Shown: positions 53,591 to 61,658 of the stretch, in pieces | Layout: the number at the start of each line of letters is the position of its first letter | How positions within the stretch are numbered: the first letter of the stretch is position 1 | NCBI GenBank assembly: GCA_900552645.1 | Contig: USAN01000003.1 | Coordinates: forward strand, 1-64,000 | Length of the DNA: 64,000 nucleotides | Reading direction: 5' to 3' | Source: an uncultured Bacteroides sp. | Lineage (GTDB): Bacteria; Bacteroidota; Bacteroidia; Bacteroidales; Bacteroidaceae | Position numbers and translations under genes: made by a program | The notes under the pieces: model-generated | What the model was told of the DNA's origin: nothing | Database searches by the model: none | Seen by the model: only the letters and a program-made list of their open reading frames with translations

Positions 53591-56164
53591 TTAGAATGTC
53601 ATCATTACCATAAAGCGTATACCCCATTTATTTATGCCCGGATTATTTAGATAGTTCAATCGACGTACGTAATCAACATGAAGAATCTTAAATATATTAT
53701 GTATACCTACAGAGCATTCCATATAGGGAGTTTTAGTATCCATTACGAAGCTTGTGGGCTGTCCGTCGCGCGAAGGAAATAGGAAAAGATCCTTATCTCC
53801 TGGATTTTTCAATGGATTATTCTTATCAGTAAGCTGACCATATAACATCTTGAATCCTATTGCCTCTCTCCATTTAAGTTTTTTAAGAAGAGGGATTCTA
53901 TTAAATATCTTACCATTCATATCCCATGAAATATCCAATGATGCATATCGATCATTAAGGAATTCCATGTTATTTATCAAATTGAAAGTTTCGCGCTGCA
54001 ATATATATGATAAGTTGGCCGCCGGCATTATGAGCAATGGGAAAGGAACTTTATTCCATTCTGCACCACCTTTTACAAATAAGTCAATCTTACCCCATGA
54101 GGAAAACCAGAATCTTTTATAAACACCTAATTCAGTCATATTATAATTATAATCTCCACCTAAAACACCTTTAAATCCCATGGTATGAGATAGAGTAAAT
54201 ACAGGAGCATCAAATGTTACCGGAATACGACGCTGCTTAGTATTAATGAAAGTCTCTCCAGGAGAATATCTCAGTGCTAATGATGTTTCAAAAGTGCTTA
54301 TTTCGGGAATAAGAGTCTTGCTTTCATCATTTACTATATAAGCCAAACCTCCAGTAGGTTCATCCTTGCTATGCTTCAATTCGACTGTAGTCTTAAAGCC
54401 TCCTTCAATTTCACGTTCATATTTCAAGGATATATTTCTCATATATGACATCTGATCTACGGTAGTAGTTTTCCATGCTACAAACACGTTATCCTTGTCC
54501 GTCTTAAGGAACTTATCTGTAGGAGACATTACATCATACATATAATTAAACGTAATTGAATTTTTGGGATACTCTCTAGGAAGATATTCTTTTTTCTTAA
54601 AAGAGTATTCTACCTCACCCATATATTTGGATCGGTGATCTTTAAATCCATAAGCATAATATCCTCGGAAGAAAAGATGAGGGTTAAGATTGGCAGTTGT
54701 TTGTGCACTGACTCTTAATCTCAATCCATCTATATAGTTATTTGAAATAGTTGTGTTTACAGGTCCTATATCTACCTTACTGGGATTTTCCTTAGTACCA
54801 GTCTCGACAAAGTTTTCTATAAATGCCTTAAATCCGAAAATTATATACTTAAATCCAGGCATCTGTTCCAATTTCTTTACTAACAAATCCATAGAACTTT
54901 CAGTCTTAGTTAGCGGAACCTGTCTGTATTCATTCCAGAAAGCTTCATCTCGCATCATTGCATCGGCCTCTTTTATCTCTGCTCCTTTCTTTTTGAATAG
55001 TTGCTGAGGAATATCATCAAAAGCATAATCAGAATATCGTGTGGTACGCCTTATTTGGAATCCCTGCATAATTTTCATCACCTTCAGTTCTACAATCATA
55101 TCGTCTACTTTAAGAACCCATTCACCATTAGGAAGTTGTTCAAACTCCTGGATTATATTCATATTGTCGACAAAATTAACGCCAGACTTCTTTGGTAAAT
55201 TTAATATACATTTCTTAACTGCAAAAGAAGAGTCGGCCAATATATATAAATGACCCGTAAATCCAAAATCCTGTGAGTTATTTGGAACAAATGTAAGATG
55301 AAAACATTTTGTTTTATCTACATAAGTGGTATCCATTATATAATATTTATAGAATGAAATAGCATCCTTCGACGATATAGGACTTATGAAAGGATATTGA
55401 AGTAGACGAATATCATCATCATTAATATTGACATCGGTAAATACATCCTTTAATACTGTAGTAAGAATATCTCCTGTAGCGAAAAATTCATTCACACCAG
55501 TAGAGCTCATGCCTTTTACAATAGTCTTCTCACTTTTAGGTTCTTTCCTAAAGATTTTTTGCGAAGCAGTCTCATCAACAGAAATAGGAAGAATAAGCTT
55601 GTTCGTCTCTTCACATACCTCAATCTGATCCTTCAAAAATGGCATTTTCTTATACATGCCTTTTTCAAGCATATCTGGAGTAACATCGTTAAGTGCCATA
55701 GTAAGTTTTTGATACTTATTATATTGATAATAGTCATTAACTTCCAGGTTATTATTCTTTTTATTAGCAATAACCTTTTTCATAAGTTCTACAGCAGGAT
55801 TATTTTTTCTAGAATATTTCTGACGTTTTGGCTTTACTACTACCTCTTGGAGCATTATATCATCAGGAACCATCTTCACATTTAAGTTCTTGGTGGTACC
55901 AGGAATAATCTTAATGACTTTTGATATATAACCCACTGCCGAAAATGTAAGCTTAGTCCATCCGGGACGTGTTTCTATTGAATAATGGCCGTTCTGATCC
56001 GTTATACCTCCTACTCCTTTACCTTCATAATAGACAGATAAATATGGAATAGGCTCATTATTTACGGAATCAATTACAACACCTTGTATTTTCTGTGCCG
56101 ATAAATTTAAAGAACTTATAAGAAACAGAATAATAAGTAACGGCTTTATATATATATTATTCAT
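53591..56164 (-). CDS. DUF5686 outer-membrane protein with regulatory-like domain
   Basis: 857 residues with a signal peptide (cleavage near LSAQK, residue 24), a CarboxypepD_reg-like domain (about 26-110: IQGVVIDSVNNEPIPYLSV, ITDQNGHYSIETRPG) and then the long DUF5686 region (about 130-855) rich in alternating strands and ending in RFMVMMTF with a terminal Phe. The protein is probably an outer-membrane barrel with a periplasmic or surface domain, and its function is unknown. Such genes are common in Bacteroidota as single units. A TAACTTTG box lies on the minus strand at plus 56192-56199, about 30 bases upstream. Confidence 0.88.
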   Translation of the reverse strand: MNNIYIKPLLIILFLISSLNLSAQKIQGVVIDSVNNEPIPYLSVYYEGKGVGGITDQNGHYSIETRPGWTKLTFSAVGYISKVIKIIPGTTKNLNVKMVPDDIMLQEVVVKPKRQKYSRKNNPAVELMKKVIANKKNNNLEVNDYYQYNKYQKLTMALNDVTPDMLEKGMYKKMPFLKDQIEVCEETNKLILPISVDETASQKIFRKEPKSEKTIVKGMSSTGVNEFFATGDILTTVLKDVFTDVNINDDDIRLLQYPFISPISSKDAISFYKYYIMDTTYVDKTKCFHLTFVPNNSQDFGFTGHLYILADSSFAVKKCILNLPKKSGVNFVDNMNIIQEFEQLPNGEWVLKVDDMIVELKVMKIMQGFQIRRTTRYSDYAFDDIPQQLFKKKGAEIKEADAMMRDEAFWNEYRQVPLTKTESSMDLLVKKLEQMPGFKYIIFGFKAFIENFVETGTKENPSKVDIGPVNTTISNNYIDGLRLRVSAQTTANLNPHLFFRGYYAYGFKDHRSKYMGEVEYSFKKKEYLPREYPKNSITFNYMYDVMSPTDKFLKTDKDNVFVAWKTTTVDQMSYMRNISLKYEREIEGGFKTTVELKHSKDEPTGGLAYIVNDESKTLIPEISTFETSLALRYSPGETFINTKQRRIPVTFDAPVFTLSHTMGFKGVLGGDYNYNMTELGVYKRFWFSSWGKIDLFVKGGAEWNKVPFPLLIMPAANLSYILQRETFNLINNMEFLNDRYASLDISWDMNGKIFNRIPLLKKLKWREAIGFKMLYGQLTDKNNPLKNPGDKDLFLFPSRDGQPTSFVMDTKTPYMECSVGIHNIFKILHVDYVRRLNYLNNPGINKWGIRFMVMMTF

Positions 56165-56420
56165 TATTATGTCATTTACTTAAACGAGTCGCAAAGTTAA
56201 TTAATTAGTTAAAACAGAATTGCAAATATTAATTAATAATAGATTAATCTGACTTTTAGACCTGTTTTTAGAGCAAAAAAGACTTATTCATTCCATTTAT
56301 TATCATATAAACTTATTGTAGCGCAATATTTCATTTATAAATTCTATAAAATAAATAATATCATTCTTTCTACTATTACATTTAAATACCATTTAATAAG
56401 GATTTAAATGATGATTTAGT

Positions 56421-56501
56421 GCCCACTAATTTATATTTATAGGCGGTCGATTTATATTTAGTGCCCATCGATTTTTATTTAGTGCCCATCAATTTAATTA
56501 C
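56421..56501. repeat. Degenerate 21-bp tandem repeat, second array
   Basis: Units begin GCCCAC (56421), GCGGTC (56443), GCCCATCG (56463) and GCCCATCA (56484); spacings are 22, 20 and 21 bases. Each core is followed by A/T tracts ending ATTTAGT or similar. The order GCC-type, GCGGT-type, GCC-type is the same as in the array at 29319-29390. Confidence 0.7.
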
Positions 56502-56733
56502 TGTAAAACTAGAATAATCTACTTATCACTAATAGTTTTCTACTACTTCGGAATTATAAGTAAAATATAATAAAAAACAAAAATTCTACTTTTTAAACCC
56601 TACTAATTATCAATTAGTTACAAATTTCGTTATTAATAATGGTTATTATAGGGTATAAATAGACTTGCCAAATAATAGAATGTGGCTTAAATACTTTATA
56701 AATGGGTATTGAGAAGTATAAATATAGGCAAAT

Positions 56734-56767
56734 AAAAAAGGGGTCTTTTCACAAAGCCCCCTTTTTA
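56734..56767 (-). terminator. pst-phoU operon terminator
   Basis: A run of G (AAAAAGGGG, 56735-56743) faces AGCCCCC with TTTTT, with CTTT/AAAG completing a stem of about 13 pairs and one mismatch; T runs flank both sides. It is about 235 bases downstream of phoU. Confidence 0.75.
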
Positions 56768-57000
56768 AGTTTTCAATAGGTATTAGTTTTTTTTAAGGTA
56801 AAAAGATTGTTTTCAGGATAACTCTGCAAAGATGCTACCTTTTTAATTACTCTCCAAATAAAAAAACATGTCATACAACATACTTTTATGTCTTTTTATT
56901 AAATTTGAAAGATAATTATGACAATAGTTTCTTTGCAAAAATTACTGATGCAAATATAACATACTTTTCTTAATTAATATATTTTAGTATCTTTTTTTTC

Positions 57001-57684
57001 TTAATTACTACTATTATTTTCTTTCTCCATATGTTTCAAAACTTTGGCATCTACAAAAAACACTATTTCTTCTGCTATATTTGTTATATGATCGCCTGCC
57101 CTTTCAAGTTTACGAAATACACCTATTAATTCTAGGCATATTTTAGTATCTTCTATATGATTTTCAATATAATCTGTAAGAATATCGGTAACGGCTGCGT
57201 TTATCTCATCGAGTACATTATCGCGACTGAAGAGTGAAGTGGCTAGTTCTATATTTTCATCATTGAAAGCTTTTTTTGATATTTCCAACATTGACAAAAC
57301 CTGATTGAACATTACTTCTAATTTTAGTTCTCTTAACAAATCTGCATCAATGGACGTCTTCTCACATTTCATAACAAATTTTGCAATTCCTTCAGCAAAA
57401 TCACCAATTCTCTCTAAATCATTATTTATGCGAGAAGCAGCCAATACAAACCTTAAATCTATAGCAACCGGATTATATAAAGCAATCACATCTTCTACAT
57501 CACTATCTATCTTAAGTTCAACAGCATTAACTCTTTTCTCGCGCAATATTACTTGTTGAGCCAGTTCTTTATCCATCATTAAAACAGCATCGGATGCTTT
57601 TGAAATCTGATTATATACAATTGTCCACATTTCATTTACCTCTCGACGCAAGGATACCAATTCTGATTCTATAAATTTTACCAT
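57001..57684 (-). CDS. phoU: Phosphate signalling regulator PhoU
   Basis: 227 residues forming two three-helix repeats (about 5-115 and 120-215). The E/D-x-x-x-D metal motifs are visible: DVEDVIALYNPVAIDLRFVL with R-x-N-N-D-L-E-R-I-G-D in the first repeat, and RKLERAGDHITNIAEEIVF in the second. PhoU restrains the Pst transporter and signals phosphate sufficiency to PhoR. It is the last gene of the operon, 19 bases after pstB. No phoR or phoB gene is present in the window. Confidence 0.95.
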   Translation of the reverse strand: MVKFIESELVSLRREVNEMWTIVYNQISKASDAVLMMDKELAQQVILREKRVNAVELKIDSDVEDVIALYNPVAIDLRFVLAASRINNDLERIGDFAEGIAKFVMKCEKTSIDADLLRELKLEVMFNQVLSMLEISKKAFNDENIELATSLFSRDNVLDEINAAVTDILTDYIENHIEDTKICLELIGVFRKLERAGDHITNIAEEIVFFVDAKVLKHMEKENNSSN

Positions 57685-57703
57685 ATTATTTTATTTTTTT
57701 ATT

Positions 57704-58456
57704 TTATCCAAAACGGCCTGTTATATAATTCTGAGTCTCTTCTTTACCAGGATTTGTAAAAATCTTCTTAGTTATATCATATTCTACCATTCGTCCCATA
57801 TAAAAGAATGCGGTCTTATCACTTACACGGGCAGCCTGCTGCATATTATGAGTAACAATTACTATAGTATAATTGTCTTTTAATTCATGAATAAGTTCTT
57901 CAACCTTAGATGTAGAAATCGGATCGAGGGCCGAAGCTGGCTCATCCATCAATAATATTGAAGGAGATACTGCCATTGCTCTAGCTATACATAACCTCTG
58001 TTGCTGACCACCAGAAAGTGCATATGCCGACTGTTTAAGTTTATCCTTAACTTCATCCCACAATGCTGCTCCTTTTAGTGTTTCCTCAACTCTATGCTCA
58101 ATAAAATCCTTATCTTTTACACCATTAACACGTAGTCCATATGCTACATTCTCGAATATACTTTTAGGAAATGGATTAGGGCGCTGAAAAACCATACCTA
58201 CATTTTTTCTTAACTCATCTACTTTTACACTCTTGTCATATATATTATAGCCATCTATAAGGATCTCACCCTTCATTCTAGTATCTGGAATCAAATCGTT
58301 CATTCGGTTAAGTAATCTTAAAAATGTAGATTTACCGCATCCGGATGGACCTATAAATGCAACGACTGATTTATCTTCTATATTAATGTTTATATCTTTA
58401 AGAGCCTGAAAATTGCCATAATAGAAATTCACATTATTCGCATTAATTTTATCCAT
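57704..58456 (-). CDS. pstB: Phosphate transporter ATPase PstB
   Basis: 250 residues. Walker A GPSGCGKST (36-44), the PstB-typical NRMNDLIPDTRMKGEI after it, signature LSGGQQQRLCIARA (about 148) and Walker B ILLMDEPASALDP (about 167), then H-loop VTHNM. It energises phosphate import with PstC and PstA. The gap to pstA is 10 bases and to phoU 19. Confidence 0.97.
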   Translation of the reverse strand: MDKINANNVNFYYGNFQALKDININIEDKSVVAFIGPSGCGKSTFLRLLNRMNDLIPDTRMKGEILIDGYNIYDKSVKVDELRKNVGMVFQRPNPFPKSIFENVAYGLRVNGVKDKDFIEHRVEETLKGAALWDEVKDKLKQSAYALSGGQQQRLCIARAMAVSPSILLMDEPASALDPISTSKVEELIHELKDNYTIVIVTHNMQQAARVSDKTAFFYMGRMVEYDITKKIFTNPGKEETQNYITGRFG

Positions 58457-58466
58457 ATTATATTTA

Positions 58467-59354
58467 TTAATTCATTTTTACTTTATTAGAGAATCTTCTT
58501 CTTAAGAAATTAGCTATAATATTTATTATTAATATTATTATTATCAAAACTAAAGCCGTTCCATATGCCATTGGCAATTGTTTTTCCATATCTGTACCAC
58601 TAGTAGCCAATACATAAAGATGATAAGGCAAAGCCATACATTGATCAAAAATTGAATTTGGAAGATGTGGAAGGAAATAAGCAGCGCATGTAAACAATAT
58701 AGGAGCAGTTTCACCCGAAACTCTTCCCAAAGCTAAAATTAATCCTGTAGTAATATTAGGCATTCCCATAGGAAGAATTACGTGCCATATAGTTTGCAGT
58801 TTTGTAGCTCCCAATGCACGGCTTCCTTCTCTAAAGCTATCTGGAATAGCCTTTAGTGCCTCTTCTGTAGTGCGTATTACTATTGGCAAGCATAACAAAC
58901 CCAAAGTAAGTGCTCCGGCCAGAATGCTATCTCCAAAACCTAGATACTTAACAAAAAGTGCCATACCAAACAGACCGAAAACAATGGAGGGAATACCACT
59001 TAAATTATTGGTCATTACACGTATAAACTTTACAACACGACCATTATTAGCGTATTCATTCATATAAATTCCACTCATAATCCCAATTGGAAAAGAAAAT
59101 GCAGCACTACCTATAACTAAATAAAACGTTCCAACTATTGCCGGCCATATGCCACCTCCGGTCATTCCATCTTCTGGCGAACCAAATATAAAGTTCCAAC
59201 TTATTGCACTTGCTCCTTTGAATATAATAAAGGCAAGGATTATGAAAAGAACCAAAACTATACTGAAACTTAATAATGAGAAAATAAAGAATGCTATCTT
59301 TTGTGACCTTTGCTTCTTTGCATTATAATCAGCAGGAAATATATTTTTATTCAT
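58467..59354 (-). CDS. pstA: Phosphate transporter permease PstA
   Basis: 295 residues with six membrane segments. The binding-protein-dependent permease motif EGSRALGATKLQTIWHVILPMGMPNI (in pieces, about 175-200) docks PstB. YMNEYANNGRVVKFIRVMTNNLSGIPS is typical of PstA. It forms the channel with PstC. The stop of pstC lies 4 bases ahead. Confidence 0.96.
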   Translation of the reverse strand: MNKNIFPADYNAKKQRSQKIAFFIFSLLSFSIVLVLFIILAFIIFKGASAISWNFIFGSPEDGMTGGGIWPAIVGTFYLVIGSAAFSFPIGIMSGIYMNEYANNGRVVKFIRVMTNNLSGIPSIVFGLFGMALFVKYLGFGDSILAGALTLGLLCLPIVIRTTEEALKAIPDSFREGSRALGATKLQTIWHVILPMGMPNITTGLILALGRVSGETAPILFTCAAYFLPHLPNSIFDQCMALPYHLYVLATSGTDMEKQLPMAYGTALVLIIIILIINIIANFLRRRFSNKVKMN

Positions 59355-59358
59355 TATA

Positions 59359-60564
59359 TCAATGTTTGATTTTATTATTAAATGTCATTTTTGATGATAC
59401 CAACTCTACCGTAGAATTTATTATAAGAGTTATAAAGAAAAGGACTACTCCTAACATAAATAAAGCTTCATAATGTGCACCACCTGCAGGAGCCTCTCCT
59501 AATTCAGCGGCAATGGTAGCTGGAATAGTGCGCAACGGCTCTAGTAAGGTGTGAGGAATTACAGCTGCATTGCCCGTAACCATAAGAACGGCCATTGTTT
59601 CTCCTATTGCCCTTCCTATTCCAAGAACCACACCCGATGTAATACCCGATATTGAAAATGGTATAACTACCTTATATATAGTCTGCCACTTTGTGGCCCC
59701 TAAGGCTAAACTAGCTTCACGCATTGCTCGAGGGCAGTTTCGCATTGCATCCTCACTTACAGTAATAATAGTAGGAAGAGCCATTATTGCAAGAATTATA
59801 CTACCTGCCAAACCTGTTTCACCTACCGGTAAGCCCAATACATCTTGGATTAACGGTACAATCACTATCAAACCAAAGAATCCATATACAACAGAAGGTA
59901 TTCCACTTAAAAGTTCTATTACAGGTTTCAGAATATTTCTAAACCTACTATTTGTTACTTCCGACATATATATAGCTACAGAAAGGCCAAAAGGCAATGC
60001 AAATAAAATTGCAAAAAAGCTAACCCATAAAGTACCTGTTATCAATGGAAGAAAACCAAACTGAGGAGCCGGCGTAGCAGTAGGGAACCACTCTTTACCG
60101 GCAAAAACTTCTGAAAAGTTTATATTGGCATCTTTCAATAATTTTCCTGAAAAATTATTTTTTGTAAATTGTAATGGTATAAATGCAATAATACCTTTAT
60201 TTTGATTTATTACTTTATTCAGACATGTTTCTACATTTTCATAGTTTTTACCCAATTGATCTTCCGAAAAATATTTGGATAAATCCTCTAGACGAAATAC
60301 TTTTATCTTAAGATTGCTTCCGCCTACTTCTTTCCAATTTGTAATTTCTTCATCAAATATATTTTTTATCTGTTCAGCATTTAATTGATTTATTGTATTT
60401 TCTTTATTTACAGACAATACATATCCATCCTCTATTTCTTTGTTCTTAAAAAGCCCTCCAGCTTCCGTAAAAAGGAATACTACTATTAATATAATAACGA
60501 TGCTGGTAATAAAACCACTACATCTAAGTAAGCCTTCTACAATACTTTCATATAATTTTCTCAT
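59359..60564 (-). CDS. pstC: Phosphate permease PstC with embedded PstS-like lobe
   Basis: 401 residues from the ATG at 60564 (MRKLYESIV); an upstream in-frame TTG at 60594 is less likely. One membrane segment (about 17-36) is followed by an extracytoplasmic stretch (about 48-152), then the normal PstC core with five segments and the docking motif REASLALGATKWQTIYKV. The inserted stretch is related to PstS: it shares ITNWKEVGG (74-82, against 130-138 in PstS of this window), with LNAEQIKNIF before it matching LTREQLEKIF, and KIKVF after it matching KIIVY. It lacks the SRETSSGT phosphate-binding loop. Classical PstC is about 300-320 residues; the insert accounts for most of the extra length. 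Confidence 0.93.
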   Translation of the reverse strand: MRKLYESIVEGLLRCSGFITSIVIILIVVFLFTEAGGLFKNKEIEDGYVLSVNKENTINQLNAEQIKNIFDEEITNWKEVGGSNLKIKVFRLEDLSKYFSEDQLGKNYENVETCLNKVINQNKGIIAFIPLQFTKNNFSGKLLKDANINFSEVFAGKEWFPTATPAPQFGFLPLITGTLWVSFFAILFALPFGLSVAIYMSEVTNSRFRNILKPVIELLSGIPSVVYGFFGLIVIVPLIQDVLGLPVGETGLAGSIILAIMALPTIITVSEDAMRNCPRAMREASLALGATKWQTIYKVVIPFSISGITSGVVLGIGRAIGETMAVLMVTGNAAVIPHTLLEPLRTIPATIAAELGEAPAGGAHYEALFMLGVVLFFITLIINSTVELVSSKMTFNNKIKH

Positions 60565-60591
60565 ATATTTATAACTTTTAATAATAGACAG

Positions 60592-60599
60592 CAAATAAA
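60592..60599 (-). promoter_or_regulatory. Candidate pstC operon -7 box
   Basis: TTTATTTG on the minus strand, one base off TAnnTTTG, with no TTTG element at the right distance upstream. It is 28 bases below the weakest of the 11-bp repeats, as might suit a PhoB-dependent promoter. Confidence 0.35.
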
Positions 60600-60627
60600 T
60601 CTTATCTCTATTAAGAATATATGTATT

Positions 60628-60671
60628 CTGTATTATGTTTCTATTTCATTTATGTTACATTTATGTTTCAC
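60628..60671 (-). promoter_or_regulatory. Pho box-like 11-bp repeats, pstC side
   Basis: Read on the minus strand, 11-base units GTGAAACATAA (60671-60661) and ATGTAACATAA (60660-60650) are followed by two weaker units to 60628. The core TGTAACAT is shared with the repeats on the pstS side, in opposite orientation. Confidence 0.55.
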
Positions 60672-60700
60672 CAGCCAAAGCAACTCGTAATATTTTTATA

Positions 60701-60744
60701 TTGTAACATTATTGTAATCTTTTATTAAACCTATCGTAACATTC
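60701..60744 (+). promoter_or_regulatory. Pho box-like 11-bp repeats, pstS side
   Basis: Four consecutive 11-base units: TTGTAACATTA (60701), TTGTAATCTTT (60712), TATTAAACCTA (60723) and TCGTAACATTC (60734). The array ends 6 bases before a TTAATTTG element (60751-60758), a near-match to the -7 box, so it covers the place of the upstream promoter element, as PhoB boxes do. Confidence 0.6.
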
Positions 60745-60784
60745 AACCGTTTAATTTGTTTCATAAAATAAATACAATAATATT

Positions 60785-61603
60785 ATGAGTATTAGATTAA
60801 TAACAATTATTACAGCATTATTCCTTTTCTTTTATATCGATTTATCGGCACAAAAAATAAAGGGAAGCGACACTGTATTGCCTATAACTCAGGAAATAGC
60901 AGAAACATATATGAAAAGTTATCCTGATAAGAATATTACAGTAACCGGTGGAGGAAGCGGTGTAGGCATTTCATCTTTAATGGATGGCACAACTGATATT
61001 GCAATGGCATCAAGAGCCATAAAGTTCGGCGAGAAGATGAAACTAAAAGCAGCAAATCAAGATGTAGAAGAAGTGATAATCGCTTATGATGCATTAGCTG
61101 TAATTGTCAATCCCAATAATCCGGTAAAAAAGCTAACTCGAGAGCAACTGGAAAAAATTTTCCGTGGAAAGATAACAAACTGGAAGGAAGTTGGCGGACC
61201 AGATATGAAAATAATTGTATATTCTAGAGAAACCTCATCGGGAACATATGAATTTTTCAAGGAGTCAGCCTTAAAAAACAAGAACTATATGAGTGGAATA
61301 CTTTCAATGCCTGCAACAGGTGCAGTAATTCAGTCAGTAAGTCAGACTAAAGGAGCTATAGGATATGTTGGACTAGCTTATCTTTCAGATAAAGTAAGTC
61401 CTGTATCAATATCATATGACAATAATAAATATGTATATCCCTCTATGGAGAACGGAATAAATAAGACATATCCAATAGTACGTCCGCTATATTATTATTA
61501 CAACAAAAAAGACAAGGCAAAGAATGCCTCTTTCATAAATTTCATCTTATCACAAACGGGTCAAAATATTATTAAAAAGGGTGGATATATTCCAGTGAAA
61601 TAA
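60785..61603 (+). CDS. pstS: Phosphate-binding protein PstS
   Basis: 272 residues with a signal peptide (cleavage near SAQK, residues 21-24) and no lipobox, so a soluble periplasmic protein. Phosphate-binding elements are present: GSDTVLP (27-33), GGSGVG (57-61 region), MASRA (74-78) and SRETSSGT (147-154). A late GAIGYVGLAYL is typical of the PstS fold. It delivers phosphate to PstCA. It is divergent from the pstC-pstA-pstB-phoU operon, with Pho box-like repeats between. The gene is followed within 60 bases by glnS, which seems to have its own promoter. Confidence 0.95.
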   Translation: MSIRLITIITALFLFFYIDLSAQKIKGSDTVLPITQEIAETYMKSYPDKNITVTGGGSGVGISSLMDGTTDIAMASRAIKFGEKMKLKAANQDVEEVIIAYDALAVIVNPNNPVKKLTREQLEKIFRGKITNWKEVGGPDMKIIVYSRETSSGTYEFFKESALKNKNYMSGILSMPATGAVIQSVSQTKGAIGYVGLAYLSDKVSPVSISYDNNKYVYPSMENGINKTYPIVRPLYYYYNKKDKAKNASFINFILSQTGQNIIKKGGYIPVK

Positions 61604-61625
61604 ACGAGATAATAAAAAGAATATG

Positions 61626-61633
61626 TATTTTTG
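61626..61633 (+). promoter_or_regulatory. glnS -7 promoter box
   Basis: TATTTTTG fits TAnnTTTG. Transcription from about 61640 would exclude the in-frame ATG at 61623 and select the one at 61659. Confidence 0.55.
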
Positions 61634-61658
61634 CACCAAAAGCATAAAATATATCAAT

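Larger units (their letters stand above)
56165..57000. other. 836-base intergenic region
   Basis: No gene. It holds the promoter box of the DUF5686 gene at its left end, the degenerate 21-bp repeat array at 56421-56501, and the terminator of the pst-phoU operon at 56735-56766. The stretch 56510-56730 is AT-rich with nothing I recognise, and the 235 bases between the terminator and phoU also hold no motif. Confidence 0.6.

Noticed and set aside
60565..60594. Longer PstC starting at TTG 60594
   Set aside because: The ATG at 60564 gives the normal N-terminus; the TTG coincides with the candidate -7 box.
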